Assembly (NCBI RefSeq): GCF_041428715.1
Contig: NZ_CP155572.1
Length of the DNA stretch: 64,000 nucleotides
From: Sporomusa malonica
GTDB taxonomy: Bacteria; Bacillota; Negativicutes; Sporomusales; Sporomusaceae
Strand: one strand, 5' to 3'
Shown here: piece after piece, positions 1-8,286 of the stretch
How the letters are laid out: each line of letters starts with the position of its first letter
Numbering within the stretch: position 1 is the first letter of the stretch
The notes under the pieces: model-generated
Seen by the model: only the letters and a program-made list of their open reading frames with translations
Databases searched by the model: none
What the model was told of the DNA's origin: nothing
Position numbers and translations under genes: made by a program

Positions 1-930
1 ACCTTGATTTTAAGCGTTCATACAAATGCCGAACAGGTGGCAGCTTCATCAGAAGAATTGACTGCCAGTTCGCATGAATCGGCTCAAGCCTCCAATCAAG
101 TGGCAGGTTCAGTCTCGGATATCGCGCAGGGAGCACATCAGCAGCAAAGTGTTGTCGAAGAAACGGCTGCTATGGTAGCAAAGATGTCAGTAAGTATTAA
201 ACAAGCGGCTATTGATGCTGAGCAAACGGTAACTAAATCAGCTCAAGCAGCTGATAAAGCTAAAGAAAGCGGTGTCTCTATCGGTAAGGCTGTTAATCAG
301 ATGGCACTTATTGAACAAACCGTGAACAACTCAGCCAAGGTAGTTGCCAACTTAGGGGAGCGGTCAAAAGAGATCGGGCAGATTGTAGACACGATATCTG
401 GAATTGCCGGCCAGACAAATCTGTTGGCGCTAAATGCTGCCATCGAAGCAGCTCGTGCGGGTGAGCAAGGCAGAGGATTTGCTGTTGTCGCCGAGGAAGT
501 ACGCAAGCTGGCCGAACAGTCACAGGAGGCAGCCAAACAAATTGCTGATCTTATTGGTGAAATCCAGGGTGATACCGATAAGGCCGTTAGTGCTATGGAT
601 CATGGAACTCGCGAGGTAAGTGTAGGGGCTGCGGTAGTGAATGAGGCTGGCAGCGCCTTCCGGGAGATTGCAGAGCTAGTAATGCAAGTATCAGCTCAAG
701 TAACTAAGATTTCCTCTGCCATGGTGCAGGTGGATAATGGTAATCAGCAGCTTGTATCTTCTGTGAAAACGATTGATGATCTGAGCAAAAAGGCAGCGGT
801 GGAGGCTGAGACTGTATCGGCGGCCACTGAAGAGCAATCAGCCTCAATAGAAGAAATTGCGTCTGCCAGTCAGAACCTTGCTACTATGGCACAGGAGCTC
901 CAAGAAACTGTTAACCAATTTCGCATTTAA
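1..930 (+). CDS. Methyl-accepting chemotaxis protein, C-terminal part
   Basis: The gene enters from the left edge, so the sensor, membrane and HAMP parts lie outside the window. The visible 309 codons are the cytoplasmic signalling domain. It contains the highly conserved hairpin tip that binds CheA and CheW (around codons 120-165: IVDTISGIAGQTNLLALNAA, then EAARAGEQGRGFAVVAEEVR). Heptad coiled coil runs on both sides, and Gln/Glu pairs such as EEQSASIEEI are likely methylation sites. The protein ends QETVNQFRI with no CheR-tethering pentapeptide. The ligand cannot be inferred because the sensor is missing. The role is transmembrane chemosensing passed to the flagellar CheA kinase. Confidence 0.95.
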   Translation, partial: TLILSVHTNAEQVAASSEELTASSHESAQASNQVAGSVSDIAQGAHQQQSVVEETAAMVAKMSVSIKQAAIDAEQTVTKSAQAADKAKESGVSIGKAVNQMALIEQTVNNSAKVVANLGERSKEIGQIVDTISGIAGQTNLLALNAAIEAARAGEQGRGFAVVAEEVRKLAEQSQEAAKQIADLIGEIQGDTDKAVSAMDHGTREVSVGAAVVNEAGSAFREIAELVMQVSAQVTKISSAMVQVDNGNQQLVSSVKTIDDLSKKAAVEAETVSAATEEQSASIEEIASASQNLATMAQELQETVNQFRI

Positions 931-1040
931 CGAAGGAAGAATTGGCCTCCCATGCTCTTACCTAAACCAGCAGGTATTGCGAATGAAAAGTCGAAGCACT
1001 ATGGTATAGGCCAAAATGGATCTTGGGAGGAGTCTTTTCG

Positions 1041-2243
1041 TTGAATTGGCGTAAAAATCTTTGGACATTAGCTTTTGCTGTTATGCTGTCAGGCTCAAGT
1101 TATACAATGGTTATCCCGTTTTTGCCTCTGTACCTTCTGGATATCGGGGCAAGTCCGGAAACTGTAAACATGTGGTCAGGGCTTGTATTTTCAATTACAT
1201 TTTTGGTTGCAGCAGTCATGGCTCCCTACTGGGGGCGGTGCGCAGACAAGAGTGGCCGGCGCCGCATGGTGATGCGGGCCGGCTTTAGTCTGGCGGTAGT
1301 ATACTTTTTAGGGGCATTTGTCAGAAATCCGGTCGATTTGTTGATTGTAAGACTGCTGCAAGGGTTTGCCAACGGTTTTGTTCCGGCTGCTATGGCCATT
1401 GTCGCCACGTCTACACCAAAAGAGAAAATGGGTTTTAGTCTGGGGTTTATGCAAACCACTTTACTCATTGGCGGGATTTTAGGACCATTGCTTGGAGGGA
1501 CACTTTCGCATGTTTTTGGCATGCGTTTATCTTTTGTAGTGGCAGCTGGAGTCATTTTTCTTGGTACCATTACAGTAGGTTTGCTAGTGAAGGAACCTGA
1601 AACCTGCTCTGCGGCCCCTCAAGGTAGCATGTTAGATGATATGAAAGTGGCGTTAAAAAATCGAAAACTAGTCCAGATGTTACTGCTACTATTTTCGGTA
1701 CAGGCCGTGAGTATGATTTTGCAGCCGCTCATTACACTATATGTAGCCCAATTACAAGGAAGTTTCGAAGGCGTAGCCTTGACAGCAGGGGTAGTGTATA
1801 GTTTAGCAGGCCTTGCGGGGGCGATTGCTGCCCCTTTATGGGGCCGAATGGGACAGCGTCAAGGCTTCTTTAAAATAATGGTTATCGCTTTTCTGGGAGC
1901 AGGGGTATTTAATCTGGGGCAGTTTTTAGCAAACGATATTTATCAATTTAGTTTGCTGCAATTTCTCTATGGATTGTTTATTGTGGGTGTATTTCCAGCC
2001 ATTAATACCATTGCCGTATCATGTACCGATGCAGGCTCCCAAGGTCGTGTTTTTGGCCTGGCAACAACGGCCAATCAACTCGGTTCGATGGTGGGACCGC
2101 TGATTGGCGGAGTGATCGGTTCTTGGATCGGGATAAAACCAGTGTTTCTTTTTACGGGCAGTGTACTGCTGTTGTTAGGAGTCATGGTCTTATTTACTAC
2201 TATGTCTAGGACTTGCCGCGCTGAGCAGCAGCCTCAAGCCTGA
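1041..2243 (+). CDS. MFS drug/multidrug exporter, MdtG-like
   Basis: A 400-residue, 12-helix major facilitator transporter. The N-terminus LNWRKNLWTLAFAVMLSGSS and the following VIPFLPLYL segment resemble the MdtG group of drug:H+ antiporters. The loop 2-3 motif GRCADKSGRRRMVMR is the MFS motif A, and a long central loop divides the two six-helix halves. The TTG at 1041 is chosen as start because GGGAGGAG at 1025-1032 sits 8 bases before it; an upstream in-frame TTG at 1023 would overlap that ribosome site. The gene stands alone and ends at a hairpin shared with a convergent small gene. The substrate is unknown. Confidence 0.85.
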   Translation: MNWRKNLWTLAFAVMLSGSSYTMVIPFLPLYLLDIGASPETVNMWSGLVFSITFLVAAVMAPYWGRCADKSGRRRMVMRAGFSLAVVYFLGAFVRNPVDLLIVRLLQGFANGFVPAAMAIVATSTPKEKMGFSLGFMQTTLLIGGILGPLLGGTLSHVFGMRLSFVVAAGVIFLGTITVGLLVKEPETCSAAPQGSMLDDMKVALKNRKLVQMLLLLFSVQAVSMILQPLITLYVAQLQGSFEGVALTAGVVYSLAGLAGAIAAPLWGRMGQRQGFFKIMVIAFLGAGVFNLGQFLANDIYQFSLLQFLYGLFIVGVFPAINTIAVSCTDAGSQGRVFGLATTANQLGSMVGPLIGGVIGSWIGIKPVFLFTGSVLLLLGVMVLFTTMSRTCRAEQQPQA

Positions 2244-2262
2244 AAACATTAAAATACTACTG

Positions 2263-2296
2263 AAGGGCGTTGAGAATATTATTCTCAGCTGCCCTT
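2263..2296. terminator. Bidirectional hairpin between convergent genes
   Basis: AAGGGC plus GTTGAGAAT on the left pairs with ATTCTCAGC plus GCCCTT on the right around a three-base loop. It lies between the MFS gene and the convergent small gene at 2308-2520. There is no long T tract, so termination strength is uncertain. Confidence 0.55.
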
Positions 2297-2307
2297 TGAA
2301 CTGTTAG

Positions 2308-2520
2308 TTATAGCTCAGACTTGATGATTCGCCTTACCAGTGGTGAGAACATAGTTAGGAACAATACTAGAGCCGAATCCAGGAGATATCTTGGGTGGAG
2401 TATGACCCGAATACCTAAGAGCAAGGAGGGTATTGGAATATGTAATAGTAATCTAAACCAAGTTGTAGTCTTCTTGCTCAGCAGGAGCATTGCAGCTAGT
2501 TTACTAAGCGTTCGGAGCAT
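2308..2520 (-). CDS. Small hydrophobic membrane protein (70 aa), unknown
   Basis: I do not recognise this protein. The ATG at 2520 is preceded by a textbook AAAGGAG at 2530-2536 with 9-base spacing, which is the main reason to believe the gene. The product is basic and leucine-rich (LAAMLLLSKK near residue 10) with one or two possible membrane segments around residues 25-58, and it ends VRRIIKSEL. It lies convergent to the MFS exporter and shares its hairpin terminator. It could be a membrane microprotein. A chance open frame cannot be excluded, since the opposite strand is also open here. Confidence 0.4.
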   Translation of the reverse strand: MLRTLSKLAAMLLLSKKTTTWFRLLLHIPIPSLLLGIRVILHPRYLLDSALVLFLTMFSPLVRRIIKSEL

Positions 2521-2635
2521 CAAGCTCAACTCCTTTCGTGGCTGTGTTGCGGGATTAAACTATTAATCAATATTCGTTGTTTTATAATAATATCCTGTTA
2601 ATAGCAAAGTGGTAACTTTAGGTTAAACATACGTC

Positions 2636-2683
2636 AAGCCCCTCCAACATAAGATTAACGGAAATCTCATGTTGGAGGGGCTT
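2636..2683 (+). promoter_or_regulatory. 15-bp perfect hairpin burying the Shine-Dalgarno of the next gene
   Basis: AAGCCCCTCCAACAT (2636-2650) is perfectly complementary to ATGTTGGAGGGGCTT (2669-2683). A further AGAT/ATCT pairing lies inside the loop. The 3' arm contains GGAGGGG (2674-2680), the ribosome site for the ATG at 2687. No T tract follows, so it does not look like a terminator. Folded, it should block translation of the carrier. Confidence 0.6.
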
Positions 2684-2686
2684 GCT

Positions 2687-3601
2687 ATGGTAAAAGTCTT
2701 TTTGGGACTAAGTATGCTGCTAGGCGGTATCTTTGTTATGCGCTATGGATTGAAAAAAGCGCTATGGCACCGCTTGCATGCAGCCTTAGAAAAATTGACT
2801 AAGACTCCTTGGCGTGGTCTGGTGCTGGGTACGGCAGCCGCCGCATTGTTTCAAAGCAGTACAACTGTATGCCTAATTACTATTGGTCTGGTGAGCGCTG
2901 ACTATATGTCATTTCGTCAGGCTTTGGGCATAATTTTGGGAGCCAACATCGGTACGTGCTCTACGTTGCAATTGCTAAACTTAGCTGTTCCTTTAGAATA
3001 TATCCTTCCATTGTTAGCACTCTCAATGATGCTGAGTATCTTCCGGAGATTACGGTTTGTTGGTTTGGCTTTTTCCGGGCTGTTAAGTATGTTCGCCGGC
3101 TTGGATTTATTAGTAGAAGGCATCTCCGGTTTATCCCGGCTGGAGGCAATGTCTGAGTATCTAATTATGGCTAAATCTCAGCCTATTTATGGCATTTGGG
3201 GCGGTATTATTGCGACCATACTATTTCAATCCAGCAGCGCTGCTACCGCGCTGCTAATGCTGCTCGCTGATCTGGGGCTGGTTGATATAAATACAGCCGC
3301 CTATGTGATCTACGGCAATAATATTGGTTCATGCGTATCTTCGATCGTTTTTAGTGCTGCCGCGCCGATTGCCGCCAGGCGGGTAGCCCTGTCTCATATA
3401 GTACTGAATGTTTTAGGAGTTATGCTTTTTTTTTCGATAACTCCTGTTCTTATTGCTTCTGCTGAGATTTTAACACAGGACTTTAGTGGGCAAGTGGCGG
3501 CTATTCACACCTTGTTTAACCTGTTTTCTTCTTTATTGATGTTGCCGTTATTTAATCAATTTGCTACCCTGATTTGCTTGTTGATACCTGAAAGGAGATA
3601 G
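2687..3601 (+). CDS. Na+/phosphate symporter family protein (NptA/PhoU-less)
   Basis: A 304-residue integral membrane protein of the Na/Pi cotransporter family (PF02690). Two inverted copies of the family signature are visible: FQSSTTVCLITIGLVSA with ILGANIGTCST (about residues 60-100), and FQSSSAATALLMLLAD with YGNNIGSC (about residues 183-220). The QSS motifs form the substrate and sodium site in this family. Many bacterial members carry a C-terminal PhoU domain; this one stops after the membrane part. The ATG at 2687 follows GGAGGGG by 6 bases, and both lie against the 2636-2683 hairpin, suggesting translational control. The transported ion is inferred from family only. Confidence 0.85.
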   Translation: MVKVFLGLSMLLGGIFVMRYGLKKALWHRLHAALEKLTKTPWRGLVLGTAAAALFQSSTTVCLITIGLVSADYMSFRQALGIILGANIGTCSTLQLLNLAVPLEYILPLLALSMMLSIFRRLRFVGLAFSGLLSMFAGLDLLVEGISGLSRLEAMSEYLIMAKSQPIYGIWGGIIATILFQSSSAATALLMLLADLGLVDINTAAYVIYGNNIGSCVSSIVFSAAAPIAARRVALSHIVLNVLGVMLFFSITPVLIASAEILTQDFSGQVAAIHTLFNLFSSLLMLPLFNQFATLICLLIPERR

Positions 3602-3745
3602 CTGGAGACGTAAGTCCTTATGTTTGATGGATCTGAGGGTTTGCTTTGCTATTAGTGGTTTTATTCTGAAAAATCTATCTATAAAAAATGGTGCAAAAAG
3701 CGTAAATACCCTATACAAAAATTCTACTAAATGTGGTAACATGTA

Positions 3746-3812
3746 AGCGGAGTAGAACAGCCTGCCCAGATAGCTGGTATTCAATGAAACCAGACTAGGC
3801 GGTATAGACGCT
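3746..3812 (+). promoter_or_regulatory. Structured 5' leader, riboswitch-like, class unknown
   Basis: Three nested pairings are visible: AGCG (3746-3749) with CGCT (3809-3812), GCCT (3760-3763) with AGGC (3797-3800), and CTGGT (3774-3778) with ACCAG (3789-3793). Unpaired purine-rich joints GAGTAGAACA and GGTATAGA separate them. It ends about 50 bases before the S-component start. It resembles no riboswitch I can match confidently. The THF class shares only short words with it. Confidence 0.35.
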
Positions 3813-3864
3813 CTGAAAATATCGACTTATATCCTAATGGGAATAAGAACGGAGGTAATGAGTA

Positions 3865-4461
3865 ATGGGAAAAACAGAAACTTTACGAGGTACAAGTAAG
3901 TTTGGTGTACGGCAGATTGCCATTATCGGAATGCTGTCAGCCATCTCGATCACACTAGGGCTTTCAGGCTTTGGCTTTATTCCGCTGCCTACAGCCAAAG
4001 CAACAATTATGCAAATTCCGGTCATTATTGGAGCTGTTCTGGAGGGGCCGGTTGTTGGGGCCATGATCGGCCTGATTTTTGGCTTATTTAGTATTATACA
4101 GAATTTAACCACACCTAATATTCTTTCTTTTGCCTTTATTAACCCGCTGGTATCAGTATTACCGCGCGTGCTTATCGGTATCACTGCTTATTATGCATAC
4201 AAGTGGACCTGGAGTAAACATGATGGAATCCGAATTGGTGTAGGGGCTATCGTTGGTTCGCTCACCAACACATTTGGCGTGCTAACTATGATTTATCTTT
4301 TGTACGCAGCCCAGTTCGCCGAAGCACGGGGGATTGGATTTGATGCGGCAGCCAAAGTGATTTATGGCATAGCCTTAGTGAATGGACTGCCGGAGGCACT
4401 GATTGCGACCGCCATAAGTGTTCCGGTTGTTATGGCTATTAAACGGCGTTATAAGAACTAG
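3865..4461 (+). CDS. ECF transporter S component (vitamin binding), possibly pantothenate type
   Basis: A 198-residue, roughly six-helix membrane protein that captures a vitamin and docks on a shared EcfA-A'-T energising module, which is not in this window. After a short basic N-terminus come helix 1 (IAIIGMLSAISITLGL) and the region GFIPLPTAKATIMQIPVIIGAVLEGPVVGAMIGLIFGLFS. That region resembles S components annotated as pantothenate (PanT) or folate-like. The substrate call is tentative. GGAGG at 3851-3855 precedes the ATG. A structured leader lies just upstream and a strong terminator just downstream, so it is monocistronic. Confidence 0.8.
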   Translation: MGKTETLRGTSKFGVRQIAIIGMLSAISITLGLSGFGFIPLPTAKATIMQIPVIIGAVLEGPVVGAMIGLIFGLFSIIQNLTTPNILSFAFINPLVSVLPRVLIGITAYYAYKWTWSKHDGIRIGVGAIVGSLTNTFGVLTMIYLLYAAQFAEARGIGFDAAAKVIYGIALVNGLPEALIATAISVPVVMAIKRRYKN

Positions 4462-4471
4462 CTAATATTTT

Positions 4472-4516
4472 AAAAGCCTGAGACTTTCGCGAATCGAAAA
4501 GTCTCAGGCTTTTTTA
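4472..4516 (+). terminator. Rho-independent terminator
   Basis: AAAAGCCTGAGACTTT pairs with AAAGTCTCAGGCTTTT around a short loop and is followed by a T tract. It ends the ECF S-component gene. It can also serve the convergent lipoprotein gene, since the opposite strand also has a T run. Confidence 0.9.
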
Positions 4517-4544
4517 CTTGCTTATTTCACAGCTAGAAAAATCT

Positions 4545-4997
4545 CTATTGAACCGTTACCCACAGTTCGGTTGCTCTATCAGTTTCAGTTCCATTTGGAA
4601 TAACTAAAAGTTTACCTTTACCCGCTTTTTTTGCTACAAAGACTAACTGACCGCTTGTCTGATCGCCTTCTTGCTGCATGATATCGCCAAAAAAGTTATC
4701 ATTAGCGGAGGTAAAGCGAGTGTTTTTTGCGAGACCAGGAGCTGGAACAAGGATTAGTTTTTGTCCTACTTTCATTACCAGATTGTTGTTCGAAAGCTCT
4801 ACCGGGCCAGTATCGCCGTAATTATACGTGACTTTGACCTCTTGAGCGTCAGTGGTTTGCTTTGACGGGGATGTAGGTGTGGGCTGGCCTTGGGGCTCAA
4901 CGGGATTCATGTTTGCGCAGCCACCGAATAATAAGCTGCATAGCAGCAATAATAGAATCGCAGCTTGTATAAGTTTGGTATTGTATATGGTTTTCAT
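4545..4997 (-). CDS. Secreted lipoprotein, unknown function
   Basis: A 150-residue protein with a lipoprotein signal: a basic start (MKTIYNTK), a hydrophobic core and the lipobox LFGG-C at about residue 27. A Pro/Thr/Ser linker (QPTPTSPSKQTT) follows, then a single beta-rich domain of about 100 residues ending TELWVTVQ. The domain spacing (an N-terminal GDTGPVELSNNN strand, a VMKVGQKLILVPAP turn and a late GKGKLLVI strand) is reminiscent of chagasin-like or Ig-like folds, but no active motif is evident. AGGAGGGG precedes the ATG. It should be anchored in the cytoplasmic or outer membrane. Confidence 0.75.
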   Translation of the reverse strand: MKTIYNTKLIQAAILLLLLCSLLFGGCANMNPVEPQGQPTPTSPSKQTTDAQEVKVTYNYGDTGPVELSNNNLVMKVGQKLILVPAPGLAKNTRFTSANDNFFGDIMQQEGDQTSGQLVFVAKKAGKGKLLVIPNGTETDRATELWVTVQ

Positions 4998-5137
4998 CAG
5001 AACCCCTCCTAATGTTTTGTTACCATTATTATGAGGAGTTTATCATTATTTATCCTGTTACTAACTGATGCTGTTTACAAGTATTCCTGCAAATTGGGTA
5101 GACTATCGGATAGAATATGGAGGTGGTAGCCCTGTTA

Positions 5138-6538
5138 TTGAATTGGATGATGATGAAAATGATGGATCCTATGGCTGATGAGGCTATGGCTAAAATGCTT
5201 ACTGAAGACTATCCTGATAACCCGTTTTTGATGGTGACAGTGGCCGAGAAGTTGTCACCACGCGCTATCATGGAAGCAGCTATGCGGGCCGAACTGGGTA
5301 AAGAATTGACTAGGCCATTAGGCAGCCCGATAGTGTTGTCACCATGGGAGAAAATACTGCTTAATCCTAAGCAGCTATTTCAATTACCTTACCCAGACTA
5401 TACACAAGTTGATACAAAAACAGTGATTGGTCCTACTGCTAAGCGGCCCCTGCAGCTAGATATCCCTATCATGATTACCGGTATGTCTTACGGCGGATCG
5501 CTCAGTCTGCTTATGAAGATGGCCTTGGCCAAGGGGGCCGCTATGGCCGGAACCTCTACAAATACCGGCGAGTCGGCTGTGACAAATGAAGAGCGTGATG
5601 CGGCCAAATATCTGATAGGACAGTATCACCGGGGTGGACAACTGAGTGGACAGGAACAGCTTAGCCGGCTGGATGCGATTGAAATTCAGTTAGGTCAGGG
5701 GGCTTGGGGCGGGGCTGTTGACGAACCAATGCCTGCGAATAAAATTGGCCGTCACTTAAGGCAAGCCTGGCATTTGGAGGAAGGGCAGGGAAACACGGTC
5801 TACGCCCGGATGCCTGGCAAACAAACACCCCAGGATTATATAAACATGGTCAATAATATGAAAGCTCAGTATGATGTGCCGGTAGGTGTAAAAATAGCAG
5901 GAACAGATTATATCGAGTATGAACTTGCTGTCATTGCCCAAACACAGGCCGACTATATTGTCGTTGACGGCTCAGAAGGCGGCACGGCGTCATCAAATCC
6001 AACATTACAAGATAATGTGGGTTTGCCGACCTTCCATACACTTGTCAGAACTATAGACTGGCTGAAAGAAAACAATCTCCGAGACCGGTTCAGTGTTATT
6101 ATTGCAGGCGGACTGACGACACCGGGGCATTTTCTCAAGGCCTTGGCGCTGGGTGCTGACGCCGTGTATATTGGCACCATTGCGCTGATGGCAGCAATGC
6201 AAACTCAGGTAGCCAAAACATTGCCGCAAGCACCACCCTCCCAGATGGCGCTATATACCGGAAAAATGACTGACAAACTTGATGTTGACAAAGCCGCCAG
6301 GCATTTGGCTAATTTTCTAACTTCCTGTACTGTCGAAATGCAGCTTGCCACCCAGGCAGTTGGCAAGCAAGCATTAAAGGATTTGGAACGCGGCGACTTA
6401 GTCTCTATTGATAGAGACCTATCCGAGTTTGCTAATATCCGTTACGCTGGTAGCCATAGGCAGTCTCAAGGGGATGCTATCAGACAGGAATCCCGCGATC
6501 AGTCCCGTAATCAGTCACCAGAGATGCAGCTTCACTAG
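5138..6538 (+). CDS. FMN-binding glutamate-synthase-like enzyme (GltB central/FMN domain)
   Basis: About 466 residues forming the FMN-binding TIM barrel of glutamate synthase as a stand-alone protein, without the glutaminase domain. Visible features are GMSYGGSLSLLMKMALAKGA (about residues 110-130), the DYIVVDGSEGGTASSN flavin loop, and IIAGGLTTPGHFLKALALGADAVYIGT, which carries the phosphate-binding end of the barrel. Related stand-alone proteins are annotated as glutamate synthase domain 2, and their true reactions are mostly undefined. An ATG exists at 5117, but GGAGGTGG at 5119-5126 lies inside that reading. The TTG at 5138 is therefore the likelier start. The Met-rich N-terminus (NWMMMKMMDPM) and Gln/Arg-rich tail are unusual. 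Confidence 0.8.
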   Translation: MNWMMMKMMDPMADEAMAKMLTEDYPDNPFLMVTVAEKLSPRAIMEAAMRAELGKELTRPLGSPIVLSPWEKILLNPKQLFQLPYPDYTQVDTKTVIGPTAKRPLQLDIPIMITGMSYGGSLSLLMKMALAKGAAMAGTSTNTGESAVTNEERDAAKYLIGQYHRGGQLSGQEQLSRLDAIEIQLGQGAWGGAVDEPMPANKIGRHLRQAWHLEEGQGNTVYARMPGKQTPQDYINMVNNMKAQYDVPVGVKIAGTDYIEYELAVIAQTQADYIVVDGSEGGTASSNPTLQDNVGLPTFHTLVRTIDWLKENNLRDRFSVIIAGGLTTPGHFLKALALGADAVYIGTIALMAAMQTQVAKTLPQAPPSQMALYTGKMTDKLDVDKAARHLANFLTSCTVEMQLATQAVGKQALKDLERGDLVSIDRDLSEFANIRYAGSHRQSQGDAIRQESRDQSRNQSPEMQLH

Positions 6539-6643
6539 CCCTTGCGCGTATAATTTGCCAAAGATTTTTTCCTGACAGGTATTTTTTCCTTCTGCCGTAA
6601 TAGCTTTATAGTATTACTCTAAAGTTAGGCAGGAGGGATATAT

Positions 6644-7690
6644 GTGGGAATTCCGCAAATTATGTCGGTGGGGACGGCAGTACCGCCTTATTGCCTGCGG
6701 CAAGAGGATATTAAAGCTTATGTCGCCTCGCTATTTCGCGACAATCTCCATAATCTTGATCGGTTAATGCCGGTATTTGAGAATAGCTTAATCACAGCAA
6801 GACATCTGTCTAAACCGCTTGAATGGTATGCTGAGCCGCATACATTTGCTGAAGCTAACAGAGTTTATGAACAAGTTGCTTTTGAACTTGCTGCAGAGGC
6901 CTCAACCCAGGCCGTTGAGCGGGCTGGTGTAGAGTTGGCAGATATCGGAATGATTATGCTTGTTTCGTCAACTGGAATAGCAACTCCCACCTTGGATACC
7001 AGGCTTATCCAGCAATTAGGCTTGTCCCCTCATACCTCCCGGCTGCCGATCTGGGGGCTGGGCTGCGCCGGTGGAGTGACGGGAGTTGCCAGGGCGGCTC
7101 AGCTTGCCGGTTCGCTTCAAGGAGCGGCTGTTTTGTTAGTTGCTGTTGAACTATGTAGTTTAACATTTCAGCGCGGAGATTATACGAAAGCCAATCTTAT
7201 CGGTACCAGCTTGTTTGCTGATGGGGCGGCAGCGGCTGTTATCGCAGTTGACGGTGGTGGGCCGAGCATTATTGACAGCTATAGCACTCTATTTCCTGAC
7301 ACTGAGGATATAATGGGCTGGGATGTAGTAGAGGGAGGACTGAAAGTGCGGTTTTCGCGGGATATACCAAATATTGTTCGACGGTATTTACCAGAACTAG
7401 TAGGCAGAATGTGTGACCGGCATGGGATTGGGCTTGAGGCTGTTGAGCATTATGTTGTGCATCCCGGGGGCGCTAAAGTACTTAGCGCTTATGCCGATAG
7501 CCTTGATCTTCCACAAGCGAAGCTGGATCACGCTTATAATGTACTAGCGGCTTACGGCAATATGTCGAGTGCCTCGGTATTGTTTGTTTTAGAAAGGTTT
7601 CTGGCATCAGCTAAGCCCTCTAACTATTATGGACTGATGTTGGCTTTGGGGCCAGGCTTCAGTGCCGAACAGGTATTATTTAGATGGTAG
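6644..7690 (+). CDS. bpsA: Type III polyketide synthase (alkylpyrone synthase, BpsA-like)
   Basis: A 348-residue chalcone-synthase-fold enzyme. The catalytic triad is readable: Cys141 in GLGCAGGVTG, His273 in VVHPGGAKVL and Asn306 in AYGNMSSASV. These enzymes condense a long acyl-CoA starter with malonyl-CoA into alkylpyrones or alkylresorcinols. The GTG at 6644 follows AGGAGGG (6631-6637) by 6 bases; an ATG two bases earlier is out of frame. The stop overlaps the next gene by 7 bases. The neighbour is a methyltransferase of the family that O-methylates alkylpyrones in Bacillus subtilis (BpsA-BpsB), which supports the assignment. The product is probably a membrane lipid. Confidence 0.9.
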   Translation: MGIPQIMSVGTAVPPYCLRQEDIKAYVASLFRDNLHNLDRLMPVFENSLITARHLSKPLEWYAEPHTFAEANRVYEQVAFELAAEASTQAVERAGVELADIGMIMLVSSTGIATPTLDTRLIQQLGLSPHTSRLPIWGLGCAGGVTGVARAAQLAGSLQGAAVLLVAVELCSLTFQRGDYTKANLIGTSLFADGAAAAVIAVDGGGPSIIDSYSTLFPDTEDIMGWDVVEGGLKVRFSRDIPNIVRRYLPELVGRMCDRHGIGLEAVEHYVVHPGGAKVLSAYADSLDLPQAKLDHAYNVLAAYGNMSSASVLFVLERFLASAKPSNYYGLMLALGPGFSAEQVLFRW

Positions 7691-8217
7691 CGTGGCCAAT
7701 TGCTGCTATGGCTATTCTGATTACCTTTCAGCGACTGACTGAACTAATGTTGGCTCAAAGTAATCGCCGCTGGGCGCTGGCCTGTGGTGCACAGGAATAT
7801 GGGGCAGAGCATTACTGCCTCTTTTTTATTCTCCATCTTGGTTGGCTAGTCGGCTGGGTTTTCGAAGGCCGAGTGGCAGGCGGCTTGGCCTCCTTCTGGC
7901 CAGGGTGGCTGGGGCTATTTATTTGTGCGCAACTACTTAGGTACTGGTGTATTACCAGTCTGGGGCGCTGTTGGAATACTCGTATTTTAATAATTCCCGG
8001 CCAAAAGATTGTTCAGAGTGGACCATATCGATTGATGAAGCACCCTAATTATCTGGCAGTAGCCATAGAATTGCTGGCAGTTCCGTTAATTTTTGGGGCA
8101 GTAAAAACGGCAGCTATTGCTACTCTATGCAATGCTGCCTTGCTTCTCTTAATTCGCATTCCAGCAGAAGGAAGAGCATTGAAACTTTTGTGCGGCCAGG
8201 ATGTGGACAGGCAGTAG
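7684..8217 (+). CDS. bpsB: ICMT-family membrane methyltransferase (BpsB/YpbQ-like)
   Basis: A 177-residue membrane protein with four to five helices. It carries the isoprenylcysteine carboxyl methyltransferase signature near residues 98-130: GRCWNTRI, then GPYRLMKHPNYLAVAIELLAVPL. The RHPNY-type box (here KHPNY) and downstream Glu contribute to S-adenosylmethionine binding in the family. The ATG at 7684 overlaps the end of the polyketide synthase gene, so the two are translationally coupled. In Bacillus the homologous pair makes alkylpyrone methyl ethers, and the same job is inferred here. A terminator used by the convergent gene follows. Confidence 0.85.
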   Translation: MVAWPIAAMAILITFQRLTELMLAQSNRRWALACGAQEYGAEHYCLFFILHLGWLVGWVFEGRVAGGLASFWPGWLGLFICAQLLRYWCITSLGRCWNTRILIIPGQKIVQSGPYRLMKHPNYLAVAIELLAVPLIFGAVKTAAIATLCNAALLLLIRIPAEGRALKLLCGQDVDRQ

Positions 8218-8244
8218 GCGATATAAGTGGTATGCTTGGTTACG

Positions 8245-8286
8245 AAAAAACCCCGGTAGCTGCAGTAGCAGTAGCTATCCGGGGTT
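8245..8286 (-). terminator. Terminator, mainly for the leftward gene
   Basis: AACCCCGG (8249-8256) pairs with CCGGGGTT (8279-8286) with inner TAGC/GCTA pairing. On the minus strand six T residues follow. The last codons of the diguanylate cyclase gene lie inside the stem. Confidence 0.8.

Noticed and set aside
2321..2566. Rightward 81-residue frame opposite the small membrane protein
   Set aside because: It starts without a ribosome site and lies inside the convergent region; the minus-strand frame has the better start.
2760..2785. Sigma-54 promoter-like TGGCAC...TTGCAT
   Set aside because: Spacing between the two blocks is 3 rather than about 5 bases and it lies inside the carrier coding region.
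3746..3812. THF riboswitch before the S component
   Set aside because: GAGTAG and GGCGGTA occur, but the long P2 pairing and the conserved 3' CATC(C/T)CGC block of THF aptamers are missing and the element is too short.
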